A DNA stretch of 64,000 nt from the NCBI RefSeq assembly GCF_037126465.1, contig NC_088204.1, positions 76,135,807 to 76,199,806 on the forward strand, given 5' to 3'. The notes under the pieces are model-generated. The model was not told where the DNA came from. It ran no database searches and worked only from the letters and a program-made list of their open reading frames with translations. This document shows positions 47,759 to 59,022 of the stretch, in pieces. Numbering within the stretch: the first letter of the stretch is position 1; the number at the start of each line of letters is the position of its first letter. This stretch comes from Ornithodoros turicata (Eukaryota > Arthropoda > Arachnida > Ixodida > Argasidae). The position numbers were made by a program, and so were the translations under genes.

Positions 47759-50700
47759 GTAAGAATTGTTAGTTTGTTCATACGGCATGTTGTAGTGTGC
47801 GTCACGTTGTACGGCATGTTGTACTTTGCGTGACGTTGTACTACACAAAATTTTGACCACTTTGGCCAGTTATTTATTATTATTGACCACATAATTTTTG
47901 ACCACTCCAATTTGGTACACGGCCTCATTATCATGACCATCCCCTTCGTAGCAGAGTTGCCAGATGGCAAAAGCTGCACGTAGTCAATCTGGTACGCCGT
48001 GTAGTTAAAATGTAGCAAGCTCATGACAGAATCCGATTTATTGTCACCAAACAAAGTTTCGTTCCTGACAAGTAACACGCGTGTGAGGCGTCACTGTATA
48101 CAGCAAAAACATAAGACGCAAGCAAGATGGTGTAATGAACTTGTAGGTCCTTAAGTATAAGCAGTGTCTCTTTGTCTTCGTGTCTTCTGCACATGCTCGA
48201 GGAAATGTTACCCACAAGGTGTCACCGCTCGTGATGTGAAAGTAATATTATTCAATGAACGGAGAAATTTTGTTTCGCCATAATATACACGCCATCACAC
48301 ATGCGGTAAAAGATTACACACGCTATAACGCCGAAACACGACGAAACGCTTCATGGTCCTTTGCATTACCACCGTCTTCGCTCGTCAAGAGCTCCCTGCC
48401 TTCCCCTGTTCCGTGCCGCTGTTGAAAACAGCTGAGAAAAAACGAAGGCATGTTTTGAAAAATCGTGCATCTCTTTGAATGAAGTGTACGCTATAGAGTA
48501 TCCAGGCGTGCCAATTACGGGCGTCTAGTATACCGGTAATAACAGAAACTTGGGGGGCGAGTTGGTGACGCATACAAGAAGCAGGGGGTGCAACCTATAG
48601 GACATACGTCGACGAAACAAGCCTTGCTTTTGTGCTTGCACAAGTGCTTGTTTTGTTCACGTCTGTCCTCTGTTGCACCCCCTAATTCTGGTATTATTCC
48701 AGTAGTACACGTGTTCTTTTGTTATAGCAATCCCCCATTTTATACTTTTTAACGGTTATTCCCTTTTTATCTCGTATCCCCTATCCGGTATACGGTACGT
48801 CACACTTACGTCCTTACGTCACATCTTCACGATTCTCGGAAGATTCTGTCCGCTCGCCACCGAAAACTTATTCCTTCCGCTGCTTCTCATCTGCTTGGGG
48901 CATCCCTTACAGCCCCCCCCCCCCCCCCAACAGCTTCGCGTCTTCTACCAAATTTTCCATCCTTTCTTCCAACACCGTTCGCATGTTCTTGCCATTTCTT
49001 TCGCGATATCTTCTTGACGTGTGCGCTCCTACTCGCTCTCTCCCGCCGACGACAACTCACCCGATAAAGTCGATCGTGCGAATACGAAACGACGACGGTG
49101 CCCAGAGCCCAGTGCAACTTTGCTGGACACGAACGCATTATTTGCTTCGCAAAAGTAGCTGTGTGTGACATTCCACGTTCCAATCAAAATTCTCCTATTC
49201 GTCTGTACTTCCGGACGAAGTCAACTCCTACAGGTCAACTCCGCACACAGATCTAAAGACGTCTGTGGTTATAGAGCTTCGACGGGGGTACGACGCCCCC
49301 GAGAAGCACAAACTGTTGGTGGTACCAACCCCCTCCCTTTTACTTGTTTTCTTTAAACATTATTGTTATTTTATTTTATTTTAAAAAAAATTAGATTTTT
49401 TTCTTCACTAGTGTGAGGCCCGCAACTCTACATCACTTGCACCAGTTACTTTGCGACACTTTGGTGGAAAACTCCTGGAATATATGATGCCAATCAGGGT
49501 GTCGGAGCGAACCGAAAACCGAAAAGAACCGCTATTTTGGTGCGAACCGGAACGGAATCGAAACCGTATACTTGTTTTTCGCTCAGGAGGGAAACCGAAA
49601 AATATATTTAACGGTTTTCGGTCCAAGAAAAAACTTCGCCGGTTTGGACTACGGATAGGCGAATGAAACAGACGTCGTGTGCTCTGAAGTCATGTCATGG
49701 ATACTGTACGAGGGTTACGGATGTCGGTATACTATGACCCTTAGGATCCCTTTGTAATGGTTTATCGTTCGCGCACGAACACAGACATAGAGGTACATGT
49801 CACTCTCTAGCAATGTGCCGTACTGTTCGCTTTAATTTGACCCCCCAAACTCTCCTCAGCGACCTAAGGGGGCTGTATAACGGCTTCTCTATCGGTAATG
49901 TCGCGCAACGCGTCCCTTGTTTGAGAGCAGCTAAGTTGAATACATTTACGTATACGCGAGGGCAAGCTCGTGCGAAGTGGCAACTCTTTTGTGGACAGGA
50001 CACGAAGAAAATAAAACGGAGCCGTCGAGCGCGTTTGTGAGTGAAGGTGTTCCTTGATTTGCGTCGTACTCGTGCGGTGGTGCTTGCTAGCTATACACAG
50101 TAGCAACATACATTCGGATGGGACGTGATCGCTCCAACCCAGCAAGAAAGTACTTTACGTATGACATCACGACAAACAAGTCCGTTTGTAGCATGTGCTT
50201 CAAGAAAGGAAAAAGCCTATTTGAACAGACAGTAACCTACAGGAACCAGGAGCTACCAATTTCACAGCTGTCTACTAATATTAAATACCATGTATGCGGA
50301 ATAAACGGGTTTACGTTTTGTAACATTGACTTTTTTTCTGGGGATGAATATGCCCAGCAGAAGCGGAACCGGTTAAAACCGGTATGAACCGTTATTTTTT
50401 GGCTCCGGAGCAGAACCGGTACCGGATCGTTTATGATGTAACCGGAACGAAAAACGTTTCGGTTCGACACCCTGATGCCAATGAAGAGGATGATGATGGA
50501 GATGATGATGATTAGTGGTGGTGTTGATTCTGACAGAAAACACACACCGACTTGTCACGCAAACACGCAACACGAAAACAGTCGAGCAGCAAAACACACA
50601 AAACACTCTTGTATAGCTCGATCATGTTGCGAAAACACCCGTCGGACACGACGTACTCGGAGCACATTTGCGTGCTTCTGTAGCTCACATGCACTTTCGG

Positions 50701-53700
50701 AGTACAACAACTGTCACGTGGTTCACGCTATACCGATTTTACTCTGCACTCCGACTGTACTCTGAACTGGGCATTGTGAAGCCTGTGTTGTAGGTGTTCG
50801 TCCGTTTATGTTTAATTGCCTCATCTGCCAGTACGCTCAGGAACTTCGACTTCTTTGATCGACAGGTTGCTATACGCTCCTATACTAATTCATAATCCCC
50901 TCTACCTGCACAAAGCCATCGAGAGGAAACGCTCGACCTTTTCAAATGCGAGTACGATCCAAAAAAAAAAAAAAAAACTAACACTGCGAGACGAATGGGA
51001 GGAGTCGTACCTGACGTTGATAAAACTGAAAGGGGACACACAAACACGGGGGCCCTAATTAACTGGGCCCGCGGCGACAGCGCGACGCTTAACCCTTTTC
51101 AGCCGCAGCATTAGGCCTTTAATCCCGGAATGGTAATTAAACGGCTTGGATCTCGCCAAGCTCCACGCGACAGACACTATTAAATACCAGGGAGCAGAAA
51201 ACGCAAAGTTTACGCCGGAGATCATCCCTGTCACGGGAAGGAGATCTGCTAATTCGCCCCGCTGTCTTTGCGGCCATCGCGGAGCGAAATATTCGAAGAA
51301 GGGAGAGGGTATGGGGGGTGTTGCGTAATGGAGAACGCTATCACTTTACGGATTTAAAGGAGTTCAGAAACCATCTCTCACCGCACGTGCATAATGCGCT
51401 GTTTGTAAGAGATGAGAGATGTAAGGTAACGAGATCCTCCCCAAGAGACAAAACTAGGACGTTTTATTCTCCCCTCTTCTTCCTCTTACATTGTAGCCCG
51501 CACATTCAATACCTGTCTCCGCAGCACGCTGCTTTTGTAACAACATTTACAAAAATACGTTTTCCAAAAGCACAATCGACAGCGCGCGACGCCAAACAGG
51601 AAATTTTCCTGCGGAGGAGCAGACAGTTACCATGGGAACGGGTAGACCTCGCATCTTCCCACAGAGAGGCGCGCGCGCGCGTCGTGTTTTACGGCCATCC
51701 GCGCAGAGACTGACAGGCGATGCGGGTTACAATCCCGGTACAGATTATGCTAAAGCGGGTCATTTCACTGTGTTTTCTTCAGACACGCAAATGCCGCCAC
51801 TACAGTTTCCTGTGAAGTCGGCCTATGACGCGCGGCTATTGCCAAGGGTGATGGAAAGCACAGTGGAGTCAGACCTTCGTGGAACAGTTCGTCCGCCAGT
51901 ACCTGTTCCCTTAGTCATCTCTGTTTTCTCGCTAATATCGCTTGGTATGAGCAGAGTCATTGGCTGAGTTACCAGCTACCCAAACATACGTATGTTTTAG
52001 CGCACCATGTCATTTTTATTTCATTTCATTTTATTTTTTCACCCCCCCCCCCCCCCACACACACAGAGTGCTTCGGACGGTGAAGGCCAACACCTATTCG
52101 GAAGTGCGAGCTTTCAGGCTCCAGGAACTGCTTTCCAGAAGCAAGTCCCTGAGGAACATCGTCATCGAAATTCTGGAAGCCACCCTCTCCTACCAGATCC
52201 AATGGTCCTTCACCGAAAAGGTTCGTACACGCACTACGAATTTAAAGGTTCGCTAACGAGCCTTTAGCAGTGCTTCGGGCTTGTTCACGTTCCACGCCCT
52301 TCCAGTTGCTTCAGGGAGTTAAAGGGCTTGAGAAACCATATGCATCCGCTCCGCTTCATACGCAAAGTCCGACATTCCTCACACGAACGCTTTTTTGGGT
52401 TTATAAAACTGTGTTAAAATTTCTTTTCGGTGGCGCCTAACAGCGCTGAGAGACGTCGGCAGACAAACGGGAAGTGACGTTTTGTCCGTGCGCGCTTGCC
52501 CGATGTACCCGAAGGTCACCATACGGAAGGCCGTTTTCCAGTAGCTAGCTCCCTCTTTACAACCGCCTGCGTCGTCATGGAAACGGAAAACTGTGCACTT
52601 CCTTTCTCCGCGATAAAACGTCACTCCACTCCGAAAACGGCCAAGGAGGTGCTCACCCAGCGCGCGACCGTCGGAGTCGGTTTCTTTGTTTAAGCGCTTA
52701 GTGGGTGAGGGGACAGAGGGAAATCCAATGTGTAAACTGACGTTTTGGGGGGATCGCCCCCCCCCCCTTCCTGGATCCGCCACTGTTCGGAGTGCAATCG
52801 ATTAGTAACGCGGGATCGCAGAAACACGACGTTTTGATGTGCATGATGAGTGCACATAAATCTATATTTACAACGTTTTTCGTCAAAAGTTTTGAAATTG
52901 TTTCACAGCCCCTTTAAGACCGCTTTACGAATAACCCCAGACGCCGTTCCTCCGTATGAAAAAGCGCGGGAAATTGGTTCTTCGGCAGAAGCTTATGGAT
53001 AGCGTTGTCCTACCCCATCTTTGTAGGCTTGTGCAAATATTCTAATTTTTCGAATACCGAAACGAATAATTCAAAAATCGATTCGATTTCCAAATCGAGC
53101 ACTGAATTCTATATTCGAATTTCGAATCGATATTTCTTCCAAACCGAATATATTCGAATAGTTGCGAAGCTGTAAACGTGAGGCCGAAAATGGCATAAGA
53201 GGGGGCATGAAACAAAGTGAGTGCTATACCTCATATTCTGATCCTTATGAATATATCGCGTATACATACTGTACACACGTTTATATCCGTACATGTGTTG
53301 CGTGTGTATGCGGTTCGGTTATAGAAGTATTCGCTTCGGTTTTAAAATAATTGTTCGCACATACCTATACATCTTTGTAATTAACCAATCACTACTCGCA
53401 CAGTCGACCTCAAAGACTTATAGCCAGCTGAATGAGTTGCTCACATCCAGGACAGGTATCGAACCTACGACCACTGATGTATTGTAATCAAGAACAGCGC
53501 AGAGATAAATCCCCAGTCGATTGCTTCTATGTCAGACTCTGTTGTTTTTCGTCACAAACTGTGTGTATATCTTGTATCTTGTGTGTGTCTTGTATAGTCA
53601 TTATGATTTGTATTTGTATAGAGGCTGCAAATAAAATAAATAAATCAGTTCCTCACTCATGCAACACACCCATGTGGGCATTTCAGGTATCGACATAAAT

Positions 53701-56700
53701 AAATAAATAGACTTATGAGCTCTTCGTCTTGTGACTGATGAACCTCGTGGCGAACTCAACCTGGAGCGAGCAACACCGGCAGGCACGGAGGGACAGAATC
53801 CCAGCGAAAATAATAATAGTAATAGTTATTTGATCACACGAGTGATTGGAAGCAGATACAAAAAGTCACCTTTCGTGACATGACGAGGCATCTGCTCCCA
53901 TACAGTAGCAGCACACTCAAACTCGTATCAAGATAACAACAAACCATTTTTAAAGATACATAGCACATCGGCAAGGCAGTAGAAAACAATTTTAGTTTTA
54001 ATTGGAGAAGTATTTTCTAACCAATCTTTTGGAGGGCTTTAGCGGATCAACATTGTTGAGCAAAGTATGGAGTGTATCAGTCTTTGTTCACCATATGTTG
54101 TTCTACGCTTTGGAGTAATCCAGGTTAGTTAGCGGGTGGCGATGAAAATATGTGTAAGCAGATCGTGACAGATTGGCTATCTCAAAGAAGGTTGTGTTAG
54201 TTTCAAAAGTTGCTTTTCTATAGGTCAGTGACAATCTATATTGGTACATGCGATGGAAAAACAACGACGTTTCGGCTAAAGGCTTGGCGGAAGTCGTCGC
54301 CCACATCCATCAGCAAACTGAACTCGCTGTTGCTCGGCCTCGCAAGTAACCCGGAAGTGACGAGAGTAATCCGAGCTCTCTCTCTCGGCAAAGCAAGAAA
54401 GAGAGCACCGTCGCGGAGCGACTTCATATCAAACGACTATCGAAACAATCCAATCCGGATCGACTAGTTAGAAGTGGAGTAGCTGTGTAGTAACCCTGGA
54501 GTAGCCAGTCCCGAATGGCTCGAGACTACCATCTCCATTTTTTCTTTTAAAATCAATCAATCAGTAAGAAAGAAAAAAAAAAGTCGCTCCAGATAGATCA
54601 TTTGAATTCGCCACCGTGTCTGCAATGGAGGACAGAGAGCATCCAGAATGGGGAAGCTCTGAATATGAAAAAAAAAAGAAAGAAAAGTGCTTCCGTTAGT
54701 CACCGAAGAACCCCCGAATAACGCTTTTTTTTTCTTTTTTCTTTTTTGTAGGAGAACACGTATTCTTACAATGAGCATGTCTCTTATACGCGTAATAAAC
54801 GCAGATCCAGCACATACACATCTACGGCTCCAAGCTCAATCACCTGACAGCGGATACCCTGACGGGATTACATCCTCACGGACCGTTCACCTTACGGCTC
54901 GGTCCAACGGGTCTGAAGAATCTACCCACGGCCCTGGTGCACCAACTGTACGGCCTGCCTTGGCTTACGCTGGACCTGACCGACAACGAGCATCTCAGTA
55001 CCGTGCAAGACGAAGAGGAAAGCGAAGAGAACGATGAAACAGCGGGAGATAAGGAACAGGAAGAAGATAAGAAACGTTGGAAACGACTGCCGGGGCACAG
55101 GCTACTGGGTGAGAGCAGTCATTCATTTTACGTATCTTTTATCGCTGTCGATCGTAATGACTGGCCACGTTTGTCTAAAAGAGATGTCCTATAGTCGAAG
55201 GATATCGGGAAATGAGCGCCTATCGTTTTTTTTTTTCTTAAAAAAAGAAAGTGACATTTGCAGAAATACGCTACGACAGTAAGTCTCTGCGCACGAGAGA
55301 AAGAAAAGGTTGGTGGTGGCGGTGGTAGTGATCGTGAAAGGGTTCACCGTTGTCGGCCTCGCAGAGGTGGGCAACGTCACGACTGACGCCCTGGGGGAAT
55401 GTGCGTCCTGGGCCGACTTCTAAGGGAATTGTGCCCCGACATATGTTTGAAAGCGTCTGAGGAAAAACCCAGGAAAAGGTTGGGGTGGGGGGAGAGGAGT
55501 AATGGCAGGATTGGCTCGCCGTTGTTGGCCACACAGACGTGAGCGTCGTCACGACGATAGCAAAAAAAAAAAAAAAACGGATGGAGGATAGAGGATGAAG
55601 GGTGGAGATGCGTAGAGGGTGCATGAGTTCGTCGGGGAGAGCAAAGTGTTAGAGGGGTCGTTGAGCACGTGACAAAGCGTCTGTCCACTCATAAAACAGC
55701 AATCAGGGGCCATTCGCAGACAGGCCACAGCACTATGCTGAAAAGGGTGAAGCAATGTGGTGGTGGAGCTTCTGAAAGCGCTCGCCGTTGTCGGTCTCAC
55801 AGAGGTGGGCAACGTCACGACTAACGCTCTAGGGCCGACTTCTAAGGGAACTGTGCCGACACACCTGAGGAAAACCCCCAGACAGCACAGCCGGCACCGG
55901 GATTCGAACCCGGGTACCTCCCGGTCTCGACGCGACATGGCCAGCACACTAACCACTTGGTCACGCGAGCTGGTGAAGCAATGCGGACCTCGCTTGCGGT
56001 TGCTGTACCTTATTTGAGAGCGGTCCAATGAGACCGTTCTACGTGCACGAGGGGAAAGGGGGAAAGCTGAGAGGACACATCGCCTTGGAAAATTGCACCA
56101 ATACGCGAAAAGAAACACCTTAGGGAGAAAATTCCCGTAAATCACAGCGTACCAAAATACATTATCATGAATGTGGAGACTTTATTTATCTGCACTGTGT
56201 CACGTGGTTTTGCTTTTCCGTGATAAAAAAAATACAAACGACTGCATGAATGGTCCTGTGAGCCTTGTTCCAAACCACGTATAGCTGTTGAACCTCCCTA
56301 CAACCACGGTTTCTACGCATCCTGAATGTCACGAGCATATAACAATTTCCCCCTACTGCGTGCCTGGGGTGCCTATCCCCTGCCAGAAGCAGAACTGAAA
56401 CTCCCCCTCCCCCAAAACTTCCCCAGGCAACAACCCAACATCCCATTATAAAAGGGGGGCGAGAAAATATAATAGGAAAGACCCAATCGGATGCGAAAGT
56501 GAAGTCTCGCAGAAAGCTTGAACGCCGTTAATCGCAACGTAATACGAAGCAGACGACAGGAAGGAAAGTGGGGGCGCTGCGAGCGCGTGACCGTGCATAT
56601 CGTTAGTGCTCAGACGACGCTTGATTTACAGTGTCTCAAAGGCTTTTTGCGCGACACAATTTCCCCCCCACCTGATCAACATGCAAGAAAAGCGGCGCCT

Positions 56701-59022
56701 TATATAGGCTATGGAATAGGGAGACGTTAAGACACAGGTTTGGCAACACGAGTTCGCAAATTAGGCGAACGCAGGGGAGGTACACAGGGCGCGGAGGGGG
56801 GCTTGGATTAATGCTAGCACGTGTGTGCAGGCAGTGTTTGCAGACGCTAAGGAAATGTGTACGACAGATGAAACATATTTCTGGGGAAGTATTGAATTTC
56901 AGCATTGCTTCTCGTTCTGCGCTTTCAGAAACGAAATGTTTAATACCGTCAACATCTAGAGCCCTCACGCGGACATTTTTTTTTTTTTTACTTAATGCGC
57001 GCAAGGGCGAATGTTCTAGGCATGTGTGTAAGGTAATGTCATTTTAGCTTTGGCTGTCTCCACCATATTGATCCTTCAACATTGCTTCGACTTGGTTTAG
57101 ATGTCTGATCAACTATACATGCCAATTAATGGATATGGCGTAATTTAGTGCGCAGTTGACCATCAGTATCATTGAACAAGGTGGGTCATTCGCAACAAAT
57201 TTGGAAAATTGCTTCCTTTAAGGGGCAGGAATTACGTGAAAGTAGATCACTACAAAAGAATGTATGAAGCCGATCATATCCCACTTACCCCTTCTTGAAC
57301 TGCATGTGTAGCTCCCTATACGGAGTGAAAATTTTTATTTCCCAAAACATGAGGCCCTTAGTAAATACATTGTGTGCTTCCACGAGTTTTCGAAAGAACC
57401 CACAAAACTTCGTAGCTGCATTCTCCAGGAGGACGCGACGTCACCGACACCACTGACGTCTGTCTCCTAGCAGTGGAATGTTGCCAGACGCGTGGCAGAT
57501 CGCGCGCCCTATGACGTCTTCTCAGAGCTAGAAATTAATTTTACGATACTTCCGTTTCACGTAGAGGAACAATGCTTTGGGAGAATACTGACAGGGTTCG
57601 TACAAATAATTCGTTTTTTTTTTGTTTTTTTTTTTCAAGGGTTTTCAAGAACCTACACGCGCCTTTAGGGCAATATCTGTAGGCGCAGAATATCTATGAT
57701 CGAAATCACCGTTGCAAAATGAACTACTGCAAATAAATGTAATCCGACTATAAAATGCACAGTTGCGCGCGGGAAACTGCCAACAGCGAACTTAGAGACT
57801 AACTTGGACATCAAAATGCAAACACCGAACATGGACTAACCTAATAATAAACTAACCAATGTGCTGTTCCGTCGTGTGTCCGCTCTGCTTTGCCTAACGG
57901 CCGCTAAAATGTGGCTTCCGTTCGCTACAACGACTTGGACAGACATCGAAAACCCGCGAATTTGAGTGGTTAAATAGTGATGTCGCGTTTTTAAACACGG
58001 CGTATCATCTTACGAATCAATCGAGCACTCTCCTTGATTTTCCTTGTTTCGAGAACGGGAATTTCGAGATCGGGGATTTCGCAACCGGGAATATCGAGGC
58101 ACTCCCAAAGCGCATGGTGAACATGCGGACGCAGGCGGGGCCGCTAGGCTTAGCTGGACAGACGCGACGGAACACCACGTTGGTTAGTTTATTAATAGGT
58201 TAGTCCAAGTTTGGTATTTGCATTTTTCTCTGTCCAGGTTAGTCTAAGTTCGCTGTTTACAGTTTCCTGCGCGCGACTGTGCATTTTATAGTCAAATAAT
58301 GTTTATTTCCAGTAGTTTATTTTGCAGCGGGGATGTCAATCACTTCATTTCGAGGTACACCCTTCAAGGGTGGCTCCAAATTCAAGGGCTTACAAGGCCT
58401 TGAAATACAGACTTTCATGTTCAAGGCTTCTCATGGTCTTCAAGGCACTGCGGGAGCCCTGATACAGTGACAGACGCGTGGACTGCAACAGTATGAATTC
58501 GGTAGAATATTGAAGACACGAGATTTAGTCCCTAATGGGTCTTCGAACATTTTCCATGTTGTGATTGATTCCATTCATGATTGGGATGAAACGCTTTTGA
58601 TAACTTTGCTAGCATGTAACAACGAGCGCCACAAGCTGACAACGACAGAGGCGTTGTTCACATTCCCATTCTCTCTCGCTCTCTATCTTTCAGGATCCCT
58701 ACACATCGGGGGTGTGCCTTGGGTCTGCGACTGCCGTCTCCTCTGGATAAAGCGGTGGCTGCAGCGGCAACGCATCACCGGTGTGGACGGCCGCTTTCGA
58801 ACGGTTCACACGGACGGCGACGAGCCGCAATGCGTCGCGGCGCCCAGCCAAACTCGAGTTCCCATCATTGATCTGAAACCTGGCACGTCGAACTGCGCGC
58901 TCCACCTGACGTCTGGCGGAAACCCCATTCTACGTGATCACTCTAATACTGTTTGGCCCTCCATCATTGGCTGCGCGATTACTTTGACTACCATGCTCAG
59001 TCACGTGTTTGCGGTCACGTGA
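44760..59022 (+). CDS. chp: chaoptin-like LRR cell-surface protein (whole gene, 4 coding exons)
   Basis: Joined exons 44760-47758, 52067-52220, 54805-55108 and 58694-59022 give 3,786 nt, or 1,261 codons plus TGA, with matching phases at every junction (2, 0, 1). In order the product has a signal peptide (about residues 1-21), a cysteine-rich N-cap (CPFNPLCTC), a leucine-rich-repeat array through roughly residue 1120, an acidic linker, an LRR C-terminal cap (CDC at 1164-1166, further Cys at 1199 and 1220) and a hydrophobic tail (about 1239-1260) ending at the stop, as expected for a GPI-anchor signal. Chaoptin is a GPI-linked homophilic adhesion protein of arthropod photoreceptor microvilli, and its length of about 1,300 residues fits. 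The symbol rests on architecture plus the conserved region after the long exon. Another chaoptin-family paralogue is possible. Any 5' non-coding exon lies upstream and was not found. Confidence 0.8.
47781..47838 (+). repeat. two 29-bp tandem units just after the exon 1 donor
   Basis: Two units, TACGGCATGTTGTAGTGTGC and so on, differ at 3 positions and lie 22 bp inside chaoptin intron 1. Confidence 0.75.
49495..50474 (+). mobile_element. hAT-superfamily element with BED-finger remnant, in chaoptin intron 1
   Basis: This 980-bp element has inverted ends CAGGGTGTCGGAGCGAACCG and TTTCGGTTCGACACCCTG. The exact 8-bp duplication ATGCCAAT is at 49487-49494 and 50475-50482. The subterminal regions are full of AACCGGAAC-type motifs in both orientations. 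The CAGGG ends, 8-bp target duplication and internal BED-like ORF all say hAT. The DDE core is missing. Confidence 0.92.
50118..50387 (+). pseudogene. BED-type zinc finger fragment of a hAT transposase
   Basis: The 89-codon ORF starts MGRDRSNPARKYFTYDITTN, then KSVCSMC, as in the N-terminal DNA-binding BED finger of hAT transposases (aromatic pair, then CxxC). The expected HxxxH half is degraded, and the ORF runs out into the terminal AACCGG-rich sequence. It lies inside the hAT element 49495-50474. Confidence 0.6.
52067..52220 (+). CDS. chp: chaoptin-like gene, coding exon 2
   Basis: This 154-nt exon runs from the acceptor ACACACAG at 52066 to the donor GTTCGT at 52221. Its first base completes the Lys codon left open by exon 1. 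It encodes residues 1000-1051, including VLRTVKANTYSEVRAFRLQE and ending WSFTEK. No stop interrupts it and its ends are in phase with both neighbours. The donor deviates from the GTRAGT consensus. Confidence 0.8.
53024..53369. mobile_element. hAT-type MITE in chaoptin intron 2
   Basis: A 346-bp element starting TAGGCTTGTGCAAATATT and ending in the imperfect inverse TTGTTCGCACATACCTATA. CATCTTTG is repeated exactly at 53016-53023 and 53370-53377. Internal sequence is dominated by TTCGAAT/ATTCGAA motifs. No coding potential. Confidence 0.8.
53425..53485 (-). repeat. tRNA-like B-box fragment
   Basis: The minus strand contains GGTTCGATACCTGTCCTGGA, an RNA polymerase III B-box-like site, just right of the hAT MITE in chaoptin intron 2. 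Probably a decayed SINE head. Confidence 0.35.
54805..55108 (+). CDS. chp: chaoptin-like gene, coding exon 3 with acidic linker
   Basis: This 304-nt exon encodes residues 1052-1152. The acceptor is AACGCAG ending at 54804 and the donor is GTGAGA at 55109. It begins IQHIHIYGSKLNHLTADTLT and carries LRR-like segments (LPWLTLDLTDNEHLSTV), then an acidic low-complexity run of about 20 residues near 1120-1139, then KKRWKRLPGHRLL. An alternative acceptor at 54751 (TTTTTGTAG) has the better pyrimidine tract, but using it puts stops in every usable frame, so 54805 is preferred. Confidence 0.72.
55308..55480 (-). mobile_element. older partial copy of the same SINE family
   Basis: Contains GTCACGACTGACGCCC and GTCCTGGGCCGACTTC with GGTGGTGGCGGTGG tail sequence, and a degraded head side. 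A further partial copy follows at about 55495-55558 (GCTCGCCGTTGTTGGCC). Confidence 0.7.
55758..55972 (-). mobile_element. tRNA-derived SINE, full length, 11-bp TSD (chaoptin intron 3)
   Basis: On the minus strand the head reads as a tRNA, with an A-box region (TGGTTAGTGTGCTGG) and a B box (GGTTCGAATCC). The conserved body follows (inverse of GGGCCGACTTCTAAGGGAAC and of GTCACGACTAACGCTC), then a CCACCA tail. GTGAAGCAATG is duplicated exactly at 55747-55757 and 55973-55983, so this is a real and fairly recent retroposition. The family looks like the tick Ruka-type SINEs (from memory). Confidence 0.85.
57592..58461. mobile_element. hAT-like fold-back element in chaoptin intron 3
   Basis: The ends are CAGGGTTCGTAC on the left and the inverse of CAGGGCTCCCGCAG on the right. 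Within them, long inverted arms (about 57700-57903 against 58143-58335) agree at roughly four bases in five by eye. Flanking bases AATACTGA and ATACAGTG are similar but not an exact duplication. No ORF. The superfamily is inferred from the CAGGG ends. Confidence 0.65.
58694..59022 (+). CDS. chp: chaoptin-like gene, last coding exon (LRR C-cap and GPI signal)
   Basis: The acceptor CTATCTTTCAG ends at 58693, and the first two bases complete a Gly codon from exon 3. Residues 1153-1261 contain the LRRCT signature PWVCDCRLLWIKRWLQ, with its partner cysteines at 1199 (PQC) and 1220 (SNC). A small-residue segment (SGGN, 1226-1229, or HSNT) could carry the GPI attachment site. The hydrophobic tail VWPSIIGCAITLTTMLSHVF is followed directly by TGA. 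The lack of basic residues after the tail fits GPI cleavage better than a transmembrane anchor. Confidence 0.82.

Larger units (their letters stand above)
47759..52066 (+). other. chaoptin intron 1
   Basis: A 4.3-kb intron holding the 29-bp tandem repeats, the hAT element 49495-50474, a C tract at 48908-48928 and a SINE scrap at 51811. The polypyrimidine run before the acceptor is an unusual C15(AC)n tract. Confidence 0.75.
52221..54804 (+). other. chaoptin intron 2
   Basis: A 2.6-kb intron. It holds a terminal sequence CCTGGATCCGCCACTG at 52772-52787 (a common MITE end), a TTTCACAGCCCCTTTAAG end at 52901-52918 also found inverted at 22207-22225, the hAT MITE 53024-53369 and a SINE scrap at 53425. 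Confidence 0.7.
55109..58693 (+). other. chaoptin intron 3
   Basis: A 3.6-kb intron containing two or three SINE copies (55308-55972), a GCAGACGAC at 56549 near a TATAAAA at 56447, and the hAT-like element 57592-58461. Confidence 0.72.

Noticed and set aside
52772..52787. MITE end CCTGGATCCGCCACTG
   Set aside because: A partner end with matching 8-bp duplication was looked for on the left and not found.
52320..52918. Possible 600-bp element with TTAAAGGG...CCCTTTAA ends
   Set aside because: The left end matches the right end only weakly and no target duplication is seen. Only the right end is shared with 22207.
54687..55037. 116-codon ORF overlapping chaoptin exon 3
   Set aside because: Wrong frame: the LRR-like sequence that joins in phase with exons 2 and 4 lies in another frame.
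58462..58469. 8-bp target duplication for the 57592-58461 element
   Set aside because: AATACTGA and ATACAGTG are only similar, not identical, so not claimed as a proven duplication.
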